Numbered from the stretch's first letter, positions 24,447 through 34,500 are shown. The stretch: DNA of 64,000 nucleotides from Nocardiopsis sp. JB363 (GCF_900143625.1 NZ_FRFF01000006.1:1-64000), one strand, 5' to 3'. Translations and numbers: made by a program. The notes: generated by a model not told the origin, from the letters alone.

Positions 24447-25388
24447 ATGCGTATCGGACTGATCGCGATCGACGGCTGCTTCGGTTCGGCTATCGCGTCG
24501 ATCATCGACATCGTGCGGGTGGCCGACGGAGCCCGCGGCGATGTCGACCCGCGGATCGACCCGATCGAACTCGCCATCCTCGGACCGAAACGGCGAGTGA
24601 CCACGACGGCATCGATGACCCTGTCGGTGGACCACCCGCTGTCGGAGTCCGGAGAGTTCGACGTGGTCGTCGTCCCTGCGCTTGGAACCCTTACGGCCGC
24701 CGCTACCAACGACGTCCTCCAGAGCCGAGATGCTCGTTCGGTCATCGCCTCGCTCGGGCGCCTCGACGAGGCGACCACCCGGATCGCCGCGGCGTGCACC
24801 GGCGTGTTCGCTGTCGCCGAGACCGGACGGATGCATCATCGGAGGGCGACGACCAGCTGGTTCCTGGGGCCGGAGTTCCGGAAGCGCTATCCGACCGTCG
24901 CCCTCGATCTCGACACCATGGTCGTGGTCGACGGGAACCTCGTCACCGCCGGCGCCGCGTTCGCCCACATCGACCTCGCGCTCTCACTCGTGCGATCGAT
25001 CAGCCCCGACCTGGCCCAACATGTCGCCAAGCTCCTCATCATCGACGAGCGTCCGTCGCAGGCGGCCTTCGTCGCCTACGAACATCTCCGGCACGAGGAC
25101 CCGATCGTCGTCGAGTTCGAACGCTTCGTGCGCGCCCGCCTGGACGAACCGTTCAACGTCGCCTTCGTCGCGCAGTCGCTCGGCACCAGCCGGCGCACCC
25201 TCGAACGACGAGTCCGTGCGGCGCTCAACCTCACTCCGCTCGGCTTCGTCCAACGGCTTCGCATCGAACGAGCTCGGCACCTCTCAGCAACCACGGACTT
25301 CACCTCCGCCGAGATCGCGCTACGGGTCGGCTACGCGAACGCCGAGACTCTGCGCTCCCTCCTGCGCAGGGAGCGACGCCGTTCCTGA
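24447..25388 (+). CDS. GlxA-type AraC family regulator
   Basis: A 313-residue regulator with an N-terminal DJ-1/PfpI domain (RIGLIAIDGCFGSAIASIID, the VVVPALG strand, AACTGVFAVAETG with the nucleophile-elbow Cys) and a C-terminal AraC HTH (FNVAFVAQSLGTSRRTLERRVRAAL, then SAEIALRVGYANAETLRSLLRRERR). Such proteins activate catabolic or stress genes. The ATG has no ribosome site, and TATTGT at 24434-24439 would place a transcription start near the ATG, so it may be leaderless. It is a passenger in the mobile element, divergent from the ABM gene. Confidence 0.87.
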   Translation: MRIGLIAIDGCFGSAIASIIDIVRVADGARGDVDPRIDPIELAILGPKRRVTTTASMTLSVDHPLSESGEFDVVVVPALGTLTAAATNDVLQSRDARSVIASLGRLDEATTRIAAACTGVFAVAETGRMHHRRATTSWFLGPEFRKRYPTVALDLDTMVVVDGNLVTAGAAFAHIDLALSLVRSISPDLAQHVAKLLIIDERPSQAAFVAYEHLRHEDPIVVEFERFVRARLDEPFNVAFVAQSLGTSRRTLERRVRAALNLTPLGFVQRLRIERARHLSATTDFTSAEIALRVGYANAETLRSLLRRERRRS

Positions 25389-25616
25389 CCTATCGCCATG
25401 CCTGTAGCCGGTGTCCTAGCGCTCGACTGGAACCACCTCTCAGCACGTCGCGTCGACGCTCCTGCGTCGCCCCTGGACGACCCACTCGACACGCCCGCAG
25501 CACAGGTCATGTGACGTGTCCCGGCTTCCCGGACGGTCGGGGTTGGGTGGCTGTGATGTCGCTGCGTTCTCGTCGAGGGGGTCAGCAGACTCGATCAGGG
25601 TCGACTGGGATGAGAC

Positions 25617-25782
25617 GCGAAGGCGGTCAGGTCAGGGCGGCCGAAGCCGGCCGGCGGGGTAGCGTCGGTCACGTCGAGGTCTTTCGGACGGATGGCGTAG
25701 GAACCTCCATCGTCGGGAGACCTCGACGTCTATCTGCGGACCGACGCGCCCGGCCGACCTACACCCTCATCTGGGAAGAGCC
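25617..25782. repeat. 166-bp IS right-end repeat, outer copy
   Basis: Nearly identical copy of 23678-23843 without a transposase body. It includes the 12-bp inverted repeat (25671-25682, 25718-25729) and the terminal repeat 25759-25782. It forms the functional right end of the 3.4-kb unit, since the target duplication follows it directly. The 228 bp before it (25389-25616) show no gene. Confidence 0.92.
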
Positions 25783-25790
25783 TCGTTGGC
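25783..25790. repeat. target-site duplication, right
   Basis: TCGTTGGC, identical to 22397-22404. Confidence 0.92.
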
Positions 25791-25948
25791 TCCAGCCCTG
25801 CTTATGCCTCGGCGGGGGTGACTTTACATGTTTGCTTGATTACGTGCAGTGAAAATTATGCAGAACCTTCGATTCAGTCCGAAGGAAGGGCATTGAACTG
25901 GGCTGATGCAGTCTCCAGTAGGAGATCTGTATAAGCCTCAGTGAAACT

Positions 25949-25977
25949 ATTGACGAGTCAGGCAGCGATCTGTATCG
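25949..25977 (+). promoter_or_regulatory. candidate promoter of the polyketide cluster
   Basis: TTGACG (25949-25954), 17-bp spacer, TATCGT (25972-25977): a good sigma-70-type match in the low-GC 360-bp stretch (25791-26153) between the mobile element and the first cluster gene. It predicts a 5' leader of about 170 nt. No other gene is visible in this stretch. Confidence 0.55.
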
Positions 25978-26153
25978 TGATCAAAAGTTAAATTCTCGTT
26001 CTAGCTCAGGTTTATTCGGGACTGCGTTCCGGCCTGTGTGGGGCGGAAGAAAATTTGCATTTGATACTTCTGTTCGTATTCTAGTTTGCTCGCGATGACC
26101 CGCGTTGCTTGGCAGTTGCTCGGTTGCCTTTCTCGTTTTCCCGGGGGTCATTT

Positions 26154-27998
26154 GTGCCTGCATCTATCAAAAGTCAACGGGCGTTGAAAGATGGCGGACA
26201 GATCTTTGATGTTTGCGTATACGGCGCAGGAATCATCGGGATGTTCAACGCTTTGCAGTACGCAAAACGCGGACTCAGCGTGGCGATCATCGATGAGTTG
26301 ACCGAGACGGACAAGAACGCCTACAAGGTCGGCGAGTCCCTTCTCACGTTCTCCAACCCGATGCTGCGCACAGTCGGCGACCTCGACAACGAGATCTCCG
26401 TGTCCTTCGAGAAGTCCGGCCTGTGGTTTCTCTACGGTTACGAGGGCCAGGACGACTTCGATGGCGTCACCGAATGGGCCCAGTACACCCCGCTGCCCTC
26501 GGACTGGCGTGAGAAGCTGTACGGCGGTTCGTTCGGCCGGGCCATGTTCCAGGACGCGCAGATCGTCCGCCCCGAGGTCGAGGCGGTGCTGCGGGAGCGC
26601 ATGGCGAAACAGCCGCTGATCACGGTGGTCGACACCGGCCGTGTCGCGGACGTCGAGTTCGGTTCAGACGGTGAGCCGCACGTGACCACCTGGCGCTCGC
26701 GCGACCGTGCGCGGTCGAGCAGTGTGCGCTCGCGGTGGGTCGTGGACTGCAGCGGCCGCAAGCGGTTCTTGGGCCGGCGGCTGGGGCTGGGGATGCCGCT
26801 CGATGGCGACTTCGTGACGTCGGCGGTGTGGGGCCAGTTCTCCGGCTGCACGGACGCCGACTTCGACGACTGGGAGTACACCTTCCCCGAGGGTGGGACG
26901 GCCCGGCGCGACTACACCACCGTGCACCTGTGGGGAGACGGCTACTGGATCTGGCTCATCCGCCTCACCGAGGACCGGATCAGCGTGGGCGTCAGCCTGA
27001 ACCGCAGAATCCTGGAGCCGGGCGACCAGCTACGCGAGGTGTTCTGGCGGATCATCCGGCGCTACCCGGCACTGAAGTTCCTCGGCGAGGACAACTTGCT
27101 CGACTTCAGCGCCTACAAGAACATCCAACACATCTCCGAAGTCCACGTGTCCCCGGATCGCTTCATCGTTGCCGGTGACGCCGCGTCGATCATCGACGCC
27201 TACTACAGCCAAGGCATGTCCCAGGCGATGCTCACCTCCTGGCACGGAGCGAACATCGTGGAGCGCGACGTGTGCGACGGTGTGCTCGACACCGATTACA
27301 TCGATCACGTGAACCGATCGATGAAGGCCGACTGGCTGCTCATCCGGTCCATGGTGAAGCACAAGTTCAGCCCCTCCATCGCGGACAGCCGGTTCTTCAT
27401 CCTCGACCACCTGCTGGACTACCTGGTTTTCGCGGCGATCATTCCCGCGCGCTACAGGATGGCGATGTGGCTCATCCGGACGGACGGCGGCCGACCCGAA
27501 CTGGAAACCCCTGAGACCGCCCGGACCCGGCGCTGGTTGGAGAAACACGCGTTCCTCAACCGTTCGGTCCCCTTTCGCTGGCTCAACCAGGAATCCGCCG
27601 TCGCTTTCGTCGACCTGCTGCGTTCCCTCAATCGGAGGAACGCGCAATGGCGCCTGGACAACGGTGTCAAGGTCCCTCCGATGGACGGGGTGATCCGCCT
27701 GGTGGCCCCACTGCCCGCCGCGTGGCGGATGCCGATCGGACAACTTCGGAACCGCCCCGTTTCGATCACGCCGCCGCTGCCGAACAAGCCGGTGAACCCT
27801 CCAGATTTCGAAGCCGGACTACCGTTCGCCTTCCGCGTCTTCGCTCTGGCCGCGACACCGATCGTCGGTTTCGTAACCGCTTTCGACTCCGCCCTGACGT
27901 CGGTGCAGCGCGTGGGACGCGGGCTGGCATCCGTCGTCCGACGCGGCGATGATGAACAGCGGAAAAAGCGGCGGCAGCGTCGCCCGGTGGGCCGCTGA
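26154..27998 (+). CDS. flavin-dependent halogenase-like oxidoreductase
   Basis: A 614-residue FAD protein of the tryptophan-halogenase superfamily and first gene of the PKS cluster. GTG 26154 has GGGGG about 7 bases upstream. The dinucleotide motif YGAGIIG lies near residue 24, KVGES near 60, and SFEKSGLWF near 85, where flavin halogenases carry their catalytic Lys. The FAD motif FIVAGDAASIID comes later. At residues 265-270 the diagnostic WxWxIP reads WIWLIR, so the Pro is Arg. The Lys argues for chemistry on a halide, the lost Pro against it. A C-terminal extension of about 130 residues ends very basic (RRGDDEQRKKRRQRR). It may halogenate or oxidise the polyketide. A hairpin follows. Confidence 0.75.
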   Translation: MPASIKSQRALKDGGQIFDVCVYGAGIIGMFNALQYAKRGLSVAIIDELTETDKNAYKVGESLLTFSNPMLRTVGDLDNEISVSFEKSGLWFLYGYEGQDDFDGVTEWAQYTPLPSDWREKLYGGSFGRAMFQDAQIVRPEVEAVLRERMAKQPLITVVDTGRVADVEFGSDGEPHVTTWRSRDRARSSSVRSRWVVDCSGRKRFLGRRLGLGMPLDGDFVTSAVWGQFSGCTDADFDDWEYTFPEGGTARRDYTTVHLWGDGYWIWLIRLTEDRISVGVSLNRRILEPGDQLREVFWRIIRRYPALKFLGEDNLLDFSAYKNIQHISEVHVSPDRFIVAGDAASIIDAYYSQGMSQAMLTSWHGANIVERDVCDGVLDTDYIDHVNRSMKADWLLIRSMVKHKFSPSIADSRFFILDHLLDYLVFAAIIPARYRMAMWLIRTDGGRPELETPETARTRRWLEKHAFLNRSVPFRWLNQESAVAFVDLLRSLNRRNAQWRLDNGVKVPPMDGVIRLVAPLPAAWRMPIGQLRNRPVSITPPLPNKPVNPPDFEAGLPFAFRVFALAATPIVGFVTAFDSALTSVQRVGRGLASVVRRGDDEQRKKRRQRRPVGR

Positions 27999-28003
27999 GC
28001 ACC

Positions 28004-28032
28004 GTTCCCCTTCGGATTCGACGGAGGGGAAC
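28004..28032 (+). terminator. hairpin after the flavoprotein gene
   Basis: GTTCCCC (28004-28010) pairs with GGGGAAC (28026-28032) around a 15-base loop, 6 bp after the stop. It may end or attenuate transcription before the AT-AT-ER gene. The remaining gap to 28155 is low in GC and may hold a second promoter. Confidence 0.45.
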
Positions 28033-28155
28033 CTGGGGCGAAGTTCGGGTTTCCATGAGGCAATCAATGCGGGCGAAACCACGGTTCTCAGTGGTATGTA
28101 ATTCGATCTATCCATTTCTGTCTAATTGGCATTTGTATTCTTTTTGGGGGTGTGG

Positions 28156-31100
28156 GTGTACGAGCAGAGTCGACATCATGTCACCGGAGAAAACCAGTAC
28201 GGGGTCGTGGATTCATCGGTCGAGCTCGGTGTAGAAAACCATTATCTCTCCGCGTTCGTTTTTGCTGGACAGGGTTCACAGTACTTTGGTATGGGCCGAT
28301 GGCTCCATGAGAACGACACATATTTCCGGGACTCGTTCGACACACTCGACACGATGTTCGGCGACCACGGGATTCCCCGGCTTGGTGCCCGTGTCCTGGG
28401 GGCCGGTCCGCGCTTGACCGGCCCGATGGAGGACATCGAGCTGTCGCACCCGGGAATCGTCCTCGTCGAACTCGCGCTCTTCGACGCCCTCGCCCAGCGC
28501 GGGATCGGACCGGACCTGCTCGTCGGCGCGAGTCTGGGCGAGTTCGCCGCGCTCGCCGCGGGCGGGGGAGTGGACCGTGAGGACCTCGTCGCAGTCCTGG
28601 CCGACCACGTCCGGCTCCTGGCCGAGGAGTGTCCCCGCGGCGGCATGCTGGCCGTGGTCGCGGACCCGAAAGCCTACAGCGAACGCCTGGTGGACTGGCG
28701 GTCCCTGGAGTTGGCCGCCGTCAACGCCGCGCGCCACTTCGTCGTTTCCGGCCCGGTGGCGGACATCGAGCACGCCGCGGCCGCGCTCACGGCCAGCGGT
28801 GTGCTCTGTCAGCGCCTGCCCATCGAGTACGCCTTCCACTCCTCCTTGATCGACCCCGTTCGGGAACGGTTCGAGGCCGGGGTCGCCTTACTCGACGTCG
28901 GGCCGACCCGCGTGCCGCTCGTCTCCTGCGCGACCGCGGCGCCCGCCACGGGCTCTGTCTCGCACCTGTGGGACGTCGTGCGCGCACCGATCCTTTGGCG
29001 GGACACGGTGGGCACGCTGGAGCGCACCCACGGACCGCAGATCCGCTACGTCGACCTCAGTCCGAGTGGCTCCATGAACGGTTTCCTGCACATGGAGTTC
29101 GGCGCAGGGATCGGTGACCGCTCCTGCGCCGTCACGGGGCCGTTCCTCCCAGACCGGCCGGTGCTCGACGTGGTCGCCGAGATCGGACTTCTTCCCTCCA
29201 CAGACGAAGCGAGAGGTACCCCCATGTCCGGCCATGAACACCACGATCCCAGCGAACCGGCGTTCACCACGGCCGTGCTGTTCCCCGGGCAGGGATCCCA
29301 GCAGCGGGGCATGGGCAAGGACCTATTCGGCGCCTACCCGGACCTGGTCCGGGAGGCCGATGACGTCCTCGGCTTCTCGATCGAGCGGTTGTGCCTCGAC
29401 GACCCGGACGGTCACCTCGCCCGGACCGACTTCGCGCAGCCCGCCCTGTTCGTCGTGAACGCGCTGTCCTGGCACAGGTTCCTCGATGAGACCGGTACCG
29501 ACCCGGGCCGCGTCCTGTTGGCCGGACACAGCCTGGGCGAGATCTGCGCGCTCTACGCGTCCGGGGCGCTGACCTTCCGGGACGGTGTGCGCGTCGTCCG
29601 CACCCGTGGCCTGGCCATGGCCGAAGCCCGAGACGGAGGCATGGCCGCCGTCATCGGACTGTCCGAGGACGAGGTGCGGCGACTGCTCCAGGAACGGGGG
29701 TTCGACGACATCGATGTCGCCAACATCAACTCTGCCGAGCAGATCGTGGTCTCCGGCCCGAGCGAACGCGTGCCGTCCGTGCGCGAGGCGGTCGTGGACG
29801 CGGGGGGCCGGTTCGCCCCGTTGCGCGTCAGCGGGGCTTTCCATTCCCGGTACATGGCCCCGGCCCAAGCGGGGCTCGCCCGCTTCCTCGCGGACGTCCC
29901 GTTCGGGGAACCGGCTGTTCCCGTGCTGTCGAACGTGACAGCCCGACCCTACGCGGACGATCCGCGGTCACTGCTCGTCGAACAGCTCGTGCGGCCGGTG
30001 CGCTGGCTGGACCTGATGCACGCGATCCTGGAACGGGGGATCACCGACATCCGAGAGGTCGGCCCGGGCACCACGCTGACCAATCTGACGAAAAAGATCC
30101 GGGATACCTGGGCCGCAGAGCCCCCCGCACGGCCTGTGCTCGATCGCGCGGACGAAACGCCGGCCCGGGCGGTCGGGGCGGACACCGCTGCGCTGGGCAG
30201 CGCCGATTTCCGGCGCGACCACGGTGTGGCGATGGCCTACGTGTGCGGAGCGATGTACCGGGGCATCGCCTCGGAGGCCCTGGTGCGCAAGGCCGCCGAA
30301 CACGGCATCCTCGCCTACTACGGGGCCGGCGGACTCCCCTCGAAAACGGTGGCGGCGGCGGTCACCCGCCTCAAATCCGACATCCCCGCAGATCGTTCGT
30401 TCGGCGTCAACCTTGTGCACGACCCCCTCACACCGAGTTGCGAGGAGGAGGTCATCGACATCTGCCTCGATGAACACGTCCGGCGGGTCGAGGCATCGGC
30501 CTTCGTGAAGGTGAGCCCGGCACTGGTGCGCTACCGCGTGACCGGACTGAGCCGTGCCGCCGACGGCGGGGTCGAGATCGCCAACAAGGTCATGGCGAAG
30601 GTGTCCCGGCCGGAGGTGGCGGCCGACTACCTCGCGCCGCCGGACCCCGCCGTCGTCGCCGACCTCGTGCGTCGCGGCGTCGTTACCGGCGAGCAGGCCG
30701 AACTCGCGCGGCGCGTCCCGATGGCGGACGATCTATGCGCCGAGGGCGACTCGGGCGGCCACACCGATCGTCGCAACCCCGTCGTCCTGTTCCCCGCCAT
30801 CGCCATCGAACGCGACCGGGCCCGGGTCCGCCACGGCTACCGCGCGCGCGTGCGCGTCGGCGTGGCCGGGGGCATCGGCACCCCGCACGCCGCTGCGGCC
30901 GCTTTCGCGATGGGTGCGGACTTCGTCATGGCCGGATCGATCAACCTGTGCACTGTCGAGTCCGGCATGTCGGACCTCGTCAAGGACATCCTCCAGACCA
31001 TCAACATCCACGACACCGACTACGCGCCCGCCGGCGACATGTTCGAGTTCGGCGCCGAGGTCCAGGTCGTACGCAAGGGCATGTTCTTCCCCGCACGGGC

Positions 31101-31530
31101 ACGCAAGCTCTACCAGCTGTACCGCAGCCACAGCAGCCTGGATGAGCTGGACGCGGACGTGCGCGAGCTCCTGGAGAAGCGGTACTTCAACCGCTCCCTG
31201 GACCAGGTATGGGAGGAGACCAAGGAGCACTTCGCCCGGCGGTCCCCCGACCAGATCCAGAAGGCCCTCGCGGACCCTCGGCACAAGATGGCGCTGGTCT
31301 TCCGCTGGTACTTCGGCCACAGCCAGCGCGCGGCCATGGAGGGCGTGCGCGAGCATAAGCTCGACTTCCAGGTCCACTGCGGATCGGCACTGGGCGCCTT
31401 CAACCAGTGGGTCTCGGGCACTCCGCTGGAGCCGTGGCGCACACGCCACGTGGATGACCTCGCTCACCGGATCATGGCCGGCGCGGGCGACATCCTCGCG
31501 GGCCGCTCCAGCACGGAGCCCAAGCGATGA
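28156..31530 (+). CDS. trans-acting AT-AT-ER (acylhydrolase, malonyl-AT, PfaD enoylreductase)
   Basis: A 1124-residue tridomain protein that supplies the AT activity missing from the PKS modules. AT1 (about 32-330) has FVFAGQGSQ, the Ser elbow GASLGE (Ser126) and YAFHS, the pattern of proofreading acylhydrolases such as PedC. AT2 (about 373-665) has LFPGQGSQQ, GHSLGE (Ser459) and SGAFHSRYM, fitting a malonyl-CoA transferase that loads the ACPs. The rest (about 690-1124) is a PfaD-type FMN enoylreductase: AYVCGAMYRGIAS, AGGIGTPHAAAAAFAMGADFV, SCLATED-free QINIHDTDYAPAGDMFE-like segment, and CGSALGAFNQWV. The order equals MmpC-type proteins of other trans-AT clusters. GTG 28156 follows GGGGG, but the start is not certain. 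It overlaps the first PKS gene by ATGA. Confidence 0.9.
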   Translation: MYEQSRHHVTGENQYGVVDSSVELGVENHYLSAFVFAGQGSQYFGMGRWLHENDTYFRDSFDTLDTMFGDHGIPRLGARVLGAGPRLTGPMEDIELSHPGIVLVELALFDALAQRGIGPDLLVGASLGEFAALAAGGGVDREDLVAVLADHVRLLAEECPRGGMLAVVADPKAYSERLVDWRSLELAAVNAARHFVVSGPVADIEHAAAALTASGVLCQRLPIEYAFHSSLIDPVRERFEAGVALLDVGPTRVPLVSCATAAPATGSVSHLWDVVRAPILWRDTVGTLERTHGPQIRYVDLSPSGSMNGFLHMEFGAGIGDRSCAVTGPFLPDRPVLDVVAEIGLLPSTDEARGTPMSGHEHHDPSEPAFTTAVLFPGQGSQQRGMGKDLFGAYPDLVREADDVLGFSIERLCLDDPDGHLARTDFAQPALFVVNALSWHRFLDETGTDPGRVLLAGHSLGEICALYASGALTFRDGVRVVRTRGLAMAEARDGGMAAVIGLSEDEVRRLLQERGFDDIDVANINSAEQIVVSGPSERVPSVREAVVDAGGRFAPLRVSGAFHSRYMAPAQAGLARFLADVPFGEPAVPVLSNVTARPYADDPRSLLVEQLVRPVRWLDLMHAILERGITDIREVGPGTTLTNLTKKIRDTWAAEPPARPVLDRADETPARAVGADTAALGSADFRRDHGVAMAYVCGAMYRGIASEALVRKAAEHGILAYYGAGGLPSKTVAAAVTRLKSDIPADRSFGVNLVHDPLTPSCEEEVIDICLDEHVRRVEASAFVKVSPALVRYRVTGLSRAADGGVEIANKVMAKVSRPEVAADYLAPPDPAVVADLVRRGVVTGEQAELARRVPMADDLCAEGDSGGHTDRRNPVVLFPAIAIERDRARVRHGYRARVRVGVAGGIGTPHAAAAAFAMGADFVMAGSINLCTVESGMSDLVKDILQTINIHDTDYAPAGDMFEFGAEVQVVRKGMFFPARARKLYQLYRSHSSLDELDADVRELLEKRYFNRSLDQVWEETKEHFARRSPDQIQKALADPRHKMALVFRWYFGHSQRAAMEGVREHKLDFQVHCGSALGAFNQWVSGTPLEPWRTRHVDDLAHRIMAGAGDILAGRSSTEPKR

Positions 31531-34500
31531 GCCCGGCACCGCACTGGGAGGACATCGCCATCGTCGGTACCGCGTGTCGGGTGGCGGGTGCGGACTCGCC
31601 CGCCGAACTCGGAGCCAACGTCCTCGACGGCCGGTGCGACGTGACGGAGGTGTCCTCGGAGCGTTGGGACCCGGACGACTTCCACTCCAACGGTCCGGTC
31701 GCGGGCCGGGGTGTCTCCCGCTGGAGCGGTCAGCTCGCCGACCCCTACGCGTTCGACGCGGGCTTCTTCCGGATCGGCGGCGTCGAGGCTGCGCACATGG
31801 ACCCCCAACAGCGAGTCGTGCTGGAGGAGTCCTGGCACTGCGTAGAGGAATCGGGCATCGCTGTCGAGGAACTGCGGCGCGGCTCCACCGGTGTGTTCCT
31901 CGGTGTGTGCTCTCGTGACCACCTTCAGAACCAGGTGCCGTTCGAGGAGATCACCGATCGCACGACCTTCGGCGGCTCGGACTACATGATCGCCAACCGG
32001 GTCTCGCACTTCCTCGGGCTCGACGGCGCGAGCTACTCGGTCGATGCCGCCTGCTCGTCGTCCCTGCTCACACTCCACCTCGGCGTCCGGTCGCTCCAAG
32101 CGCACGAGTCCGATTTCGCGCTCGTCGGCGGTGTCAACCTCAACCTCCATCCGTGGAAGTTCGTCTCGTACTCGCACGCGCGGATGCTCAGCCCGACCGG
32201 TCGCTGCCACGCCTTCGACCGGGCCGCGGACGGCTTCGTCAGCGGCGATGGGGTCGCGGTGCTGCTCCTACGCCGCCTCGACGACGCCTTGGCCGCGGGC
32301 GACCACATCCACGGGTGCGTGGTCGGCTCTGCGGTCAACAGCGCCGGGCCCCGCCGGTCGCTGACCGCACCCACCGTGAGTGCGCAGACCGATCTCATCC
32401 GTTCCGCGCTCGCTGCGGGCTCCGTCGACCCGGCGGGTGTCCAGTACGTCGAGACGCACGGCACGGGCACCCCGATCGGCGATCCCATCGAGGTCGAGGC
32501 GGTGCGCGCGGTCTACGGTGCGGCTGCCCGGGCACCGGTGCACCTGGGCTCGGTCAAGGCGAATGTCGGCCACACGGAGGGGGCCGCGGGCGCCGTCGGC
32601 GTGGTCAAGGTCCTGGAGACGATGCGGGCTGGGACCATCCCGCCCAGCGCCGAACTCGCGGACCGCAACCCGCTGCTACGACTCGACGACACGATGCGCG
32701 TGCCCTCCGAACCCGTGCCCTGGACGACCGCCGCTCCGGGGGAGCCCCGCCGCGCGGCCGTGAGCGCCTTCGGTGCGGGCGGATCGAACGCGCACGTCGT
32801 CATCGAGGAGCCGCCACGGCAGACGGCAGACGTCTCGCCGCCGTGGGAACCGGAGGCCGTGCCCGTCCTCGTATCCGCCGCCACCGGTCCCGCCCTGGAC
32901 GCACTTCGCGACGCGATGGCCGACGCGCTCGACACGGCGAGCCTCTCCGACGCCGCGTACACCCTCGCCACCGGGCGGAGCGCGCTGGCACACCGTGTCG
33001 GCGGCGTGGCGAGTACCGCGGACGAGGTGCGTGAGGCCCTGGCCGGGGAACCGCCACGACGGCACGAGCGGTGGCTGCTGCGGGTCGGCGCCGCCGACCT
33101 CTCCGACGCCGACACCGCTGAGACCGCGCGGGAGCACGCCTCCCGGCTCGACGTGTGGGCCGTGGACTCAGGGCACGTGGCCGACGTCGCCGCCGCCTAC
33201 CGGGCAGGCGCCGACACTCCGGGGACCCGGTGCCTGCACACCATGCTCGTCCTGGCCGTTGTGACCGAGCATGTCCGCGTCGACGCGTTCGTGCCCATCG
33301 GAGAGGGGTGGTGGCCGGTCGCCCACGCCGCCGGGATGCTGTCGGCGGCAGACGCCCTGCTGGCCGCAGAGGATCCAGACCGGGGCGCGCCGCACGTGCC
33401 GCCGACAGTGCCGGTGGTCGCCGACACGGGCTGGCCGTGGCTGCGCCCGGACCTGCTCACCTGGGACGAACTGCGCACGCTCCTCGACCGGGTGGACGTC
33501 ACTGACGCGCGCGTGGAGCGGGCGGTGGCCGAGGCGCTCGACCTCGAAGGCGATATCCCCATGGTCGGGCGGGGTCTGGCCGCGTGGTGGGCCGCACTTG
33601 CCGAACACGGCGCGGGCGAAGCGGGGTACGCCCCGCCTGAGGAGGGGACGGGCCGCCGGAGGCGGGCCATGGAGGCGCTCGCGTGCGCGAGCGTGATGGA
33701 CCGGCTCTCGACCCGCGCGGGTATCAGCGCGCCGCTGGGCGACGCCGACGACGACTTCGCCGCGCTCGTGCGGGCCGTGACGCTCTGCGACCTGGACGCC
33801 GCCGACGTCGTGCGCGCGATCATGGCTCCGGGCGACGCCGACTCGGCCCCGGTGCCGCTGTCCCGGGACGCGGACACGACGCCGCTCGCAGCAGTACGGC
33901 GTATGCGTGCCCAGGCGGCGGCGGACACTCCGGCGTCGGTGTTCGGCACCCTCGCGCGCAGCGGCTGCGGTACCGAACTCGCGTGCGCGCCCCTGGAGGG
34001 CGATATCGGAGACGGGTCGGTCACCCTACCGTGGACAGCGTCGCGCGCCAGGTTTCTGCCCGCGTTGGTCGACCTGTGGAGCCGCGGAGCCGAGGTCGAC
34101 TGGAAGCACTGGTTCGGGCCGCGGCCGCGGCGTCGGGCGTCTCTGCCGACCTACCCGTTCCAACGTGCCATCCACCGGGTCGGCGGACCGGTCGCGGTGT
34201 CGGCCTCGGCGGCCCCGACCACCTACGAGTTGGTGGAGACCTGGAGCGACGTCCCGCGGTCGGCCGCACCCGGTACGCGACCCGCGCTGGTCGTCGCCGC
34301 CGAGGACGCGAGCGCCGGGGTGTGGACGGACACGGAGACGGACCCGCGCAGGCTCACCCACCGGCCCGGAACCGACTTCGATCGCGCTGCGGGCCGCGGC
34401 GACCTCCGGACCTTCGACGCTTGGACGGCCCTGCTCGCCGACGTCGCGCACACCGGTGTGGGTGTCGACGCCGTGGTGCTGGTCGCCGGGCCCGACGATC

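Larger units (their letters stand above)
22405..25782. mobile_element. ISL3-family element with passenger genes, 3378 bp
   Basis: Bounded by 24-bp imperfect inverted repeats (22405-22428 and 25759-25782, 19 of 24 positions paired) that both start GGCTC, and by the perfect 8-bp duplication TCGTTGGC. Inside are an ISL3 transposase, a second internal right end (23820-23843), an ABM-type gene and a GlxA-type regulator. The last 166 bp (25617-25782) repeat 23678-23843 with about six differences. The intact TSD around the outer ends shows that the whole 3.4 kb moved as one unit. The inner end is flanked on its right by CTCACGGC, which is not a TSD partner. Confidence 0.9.
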
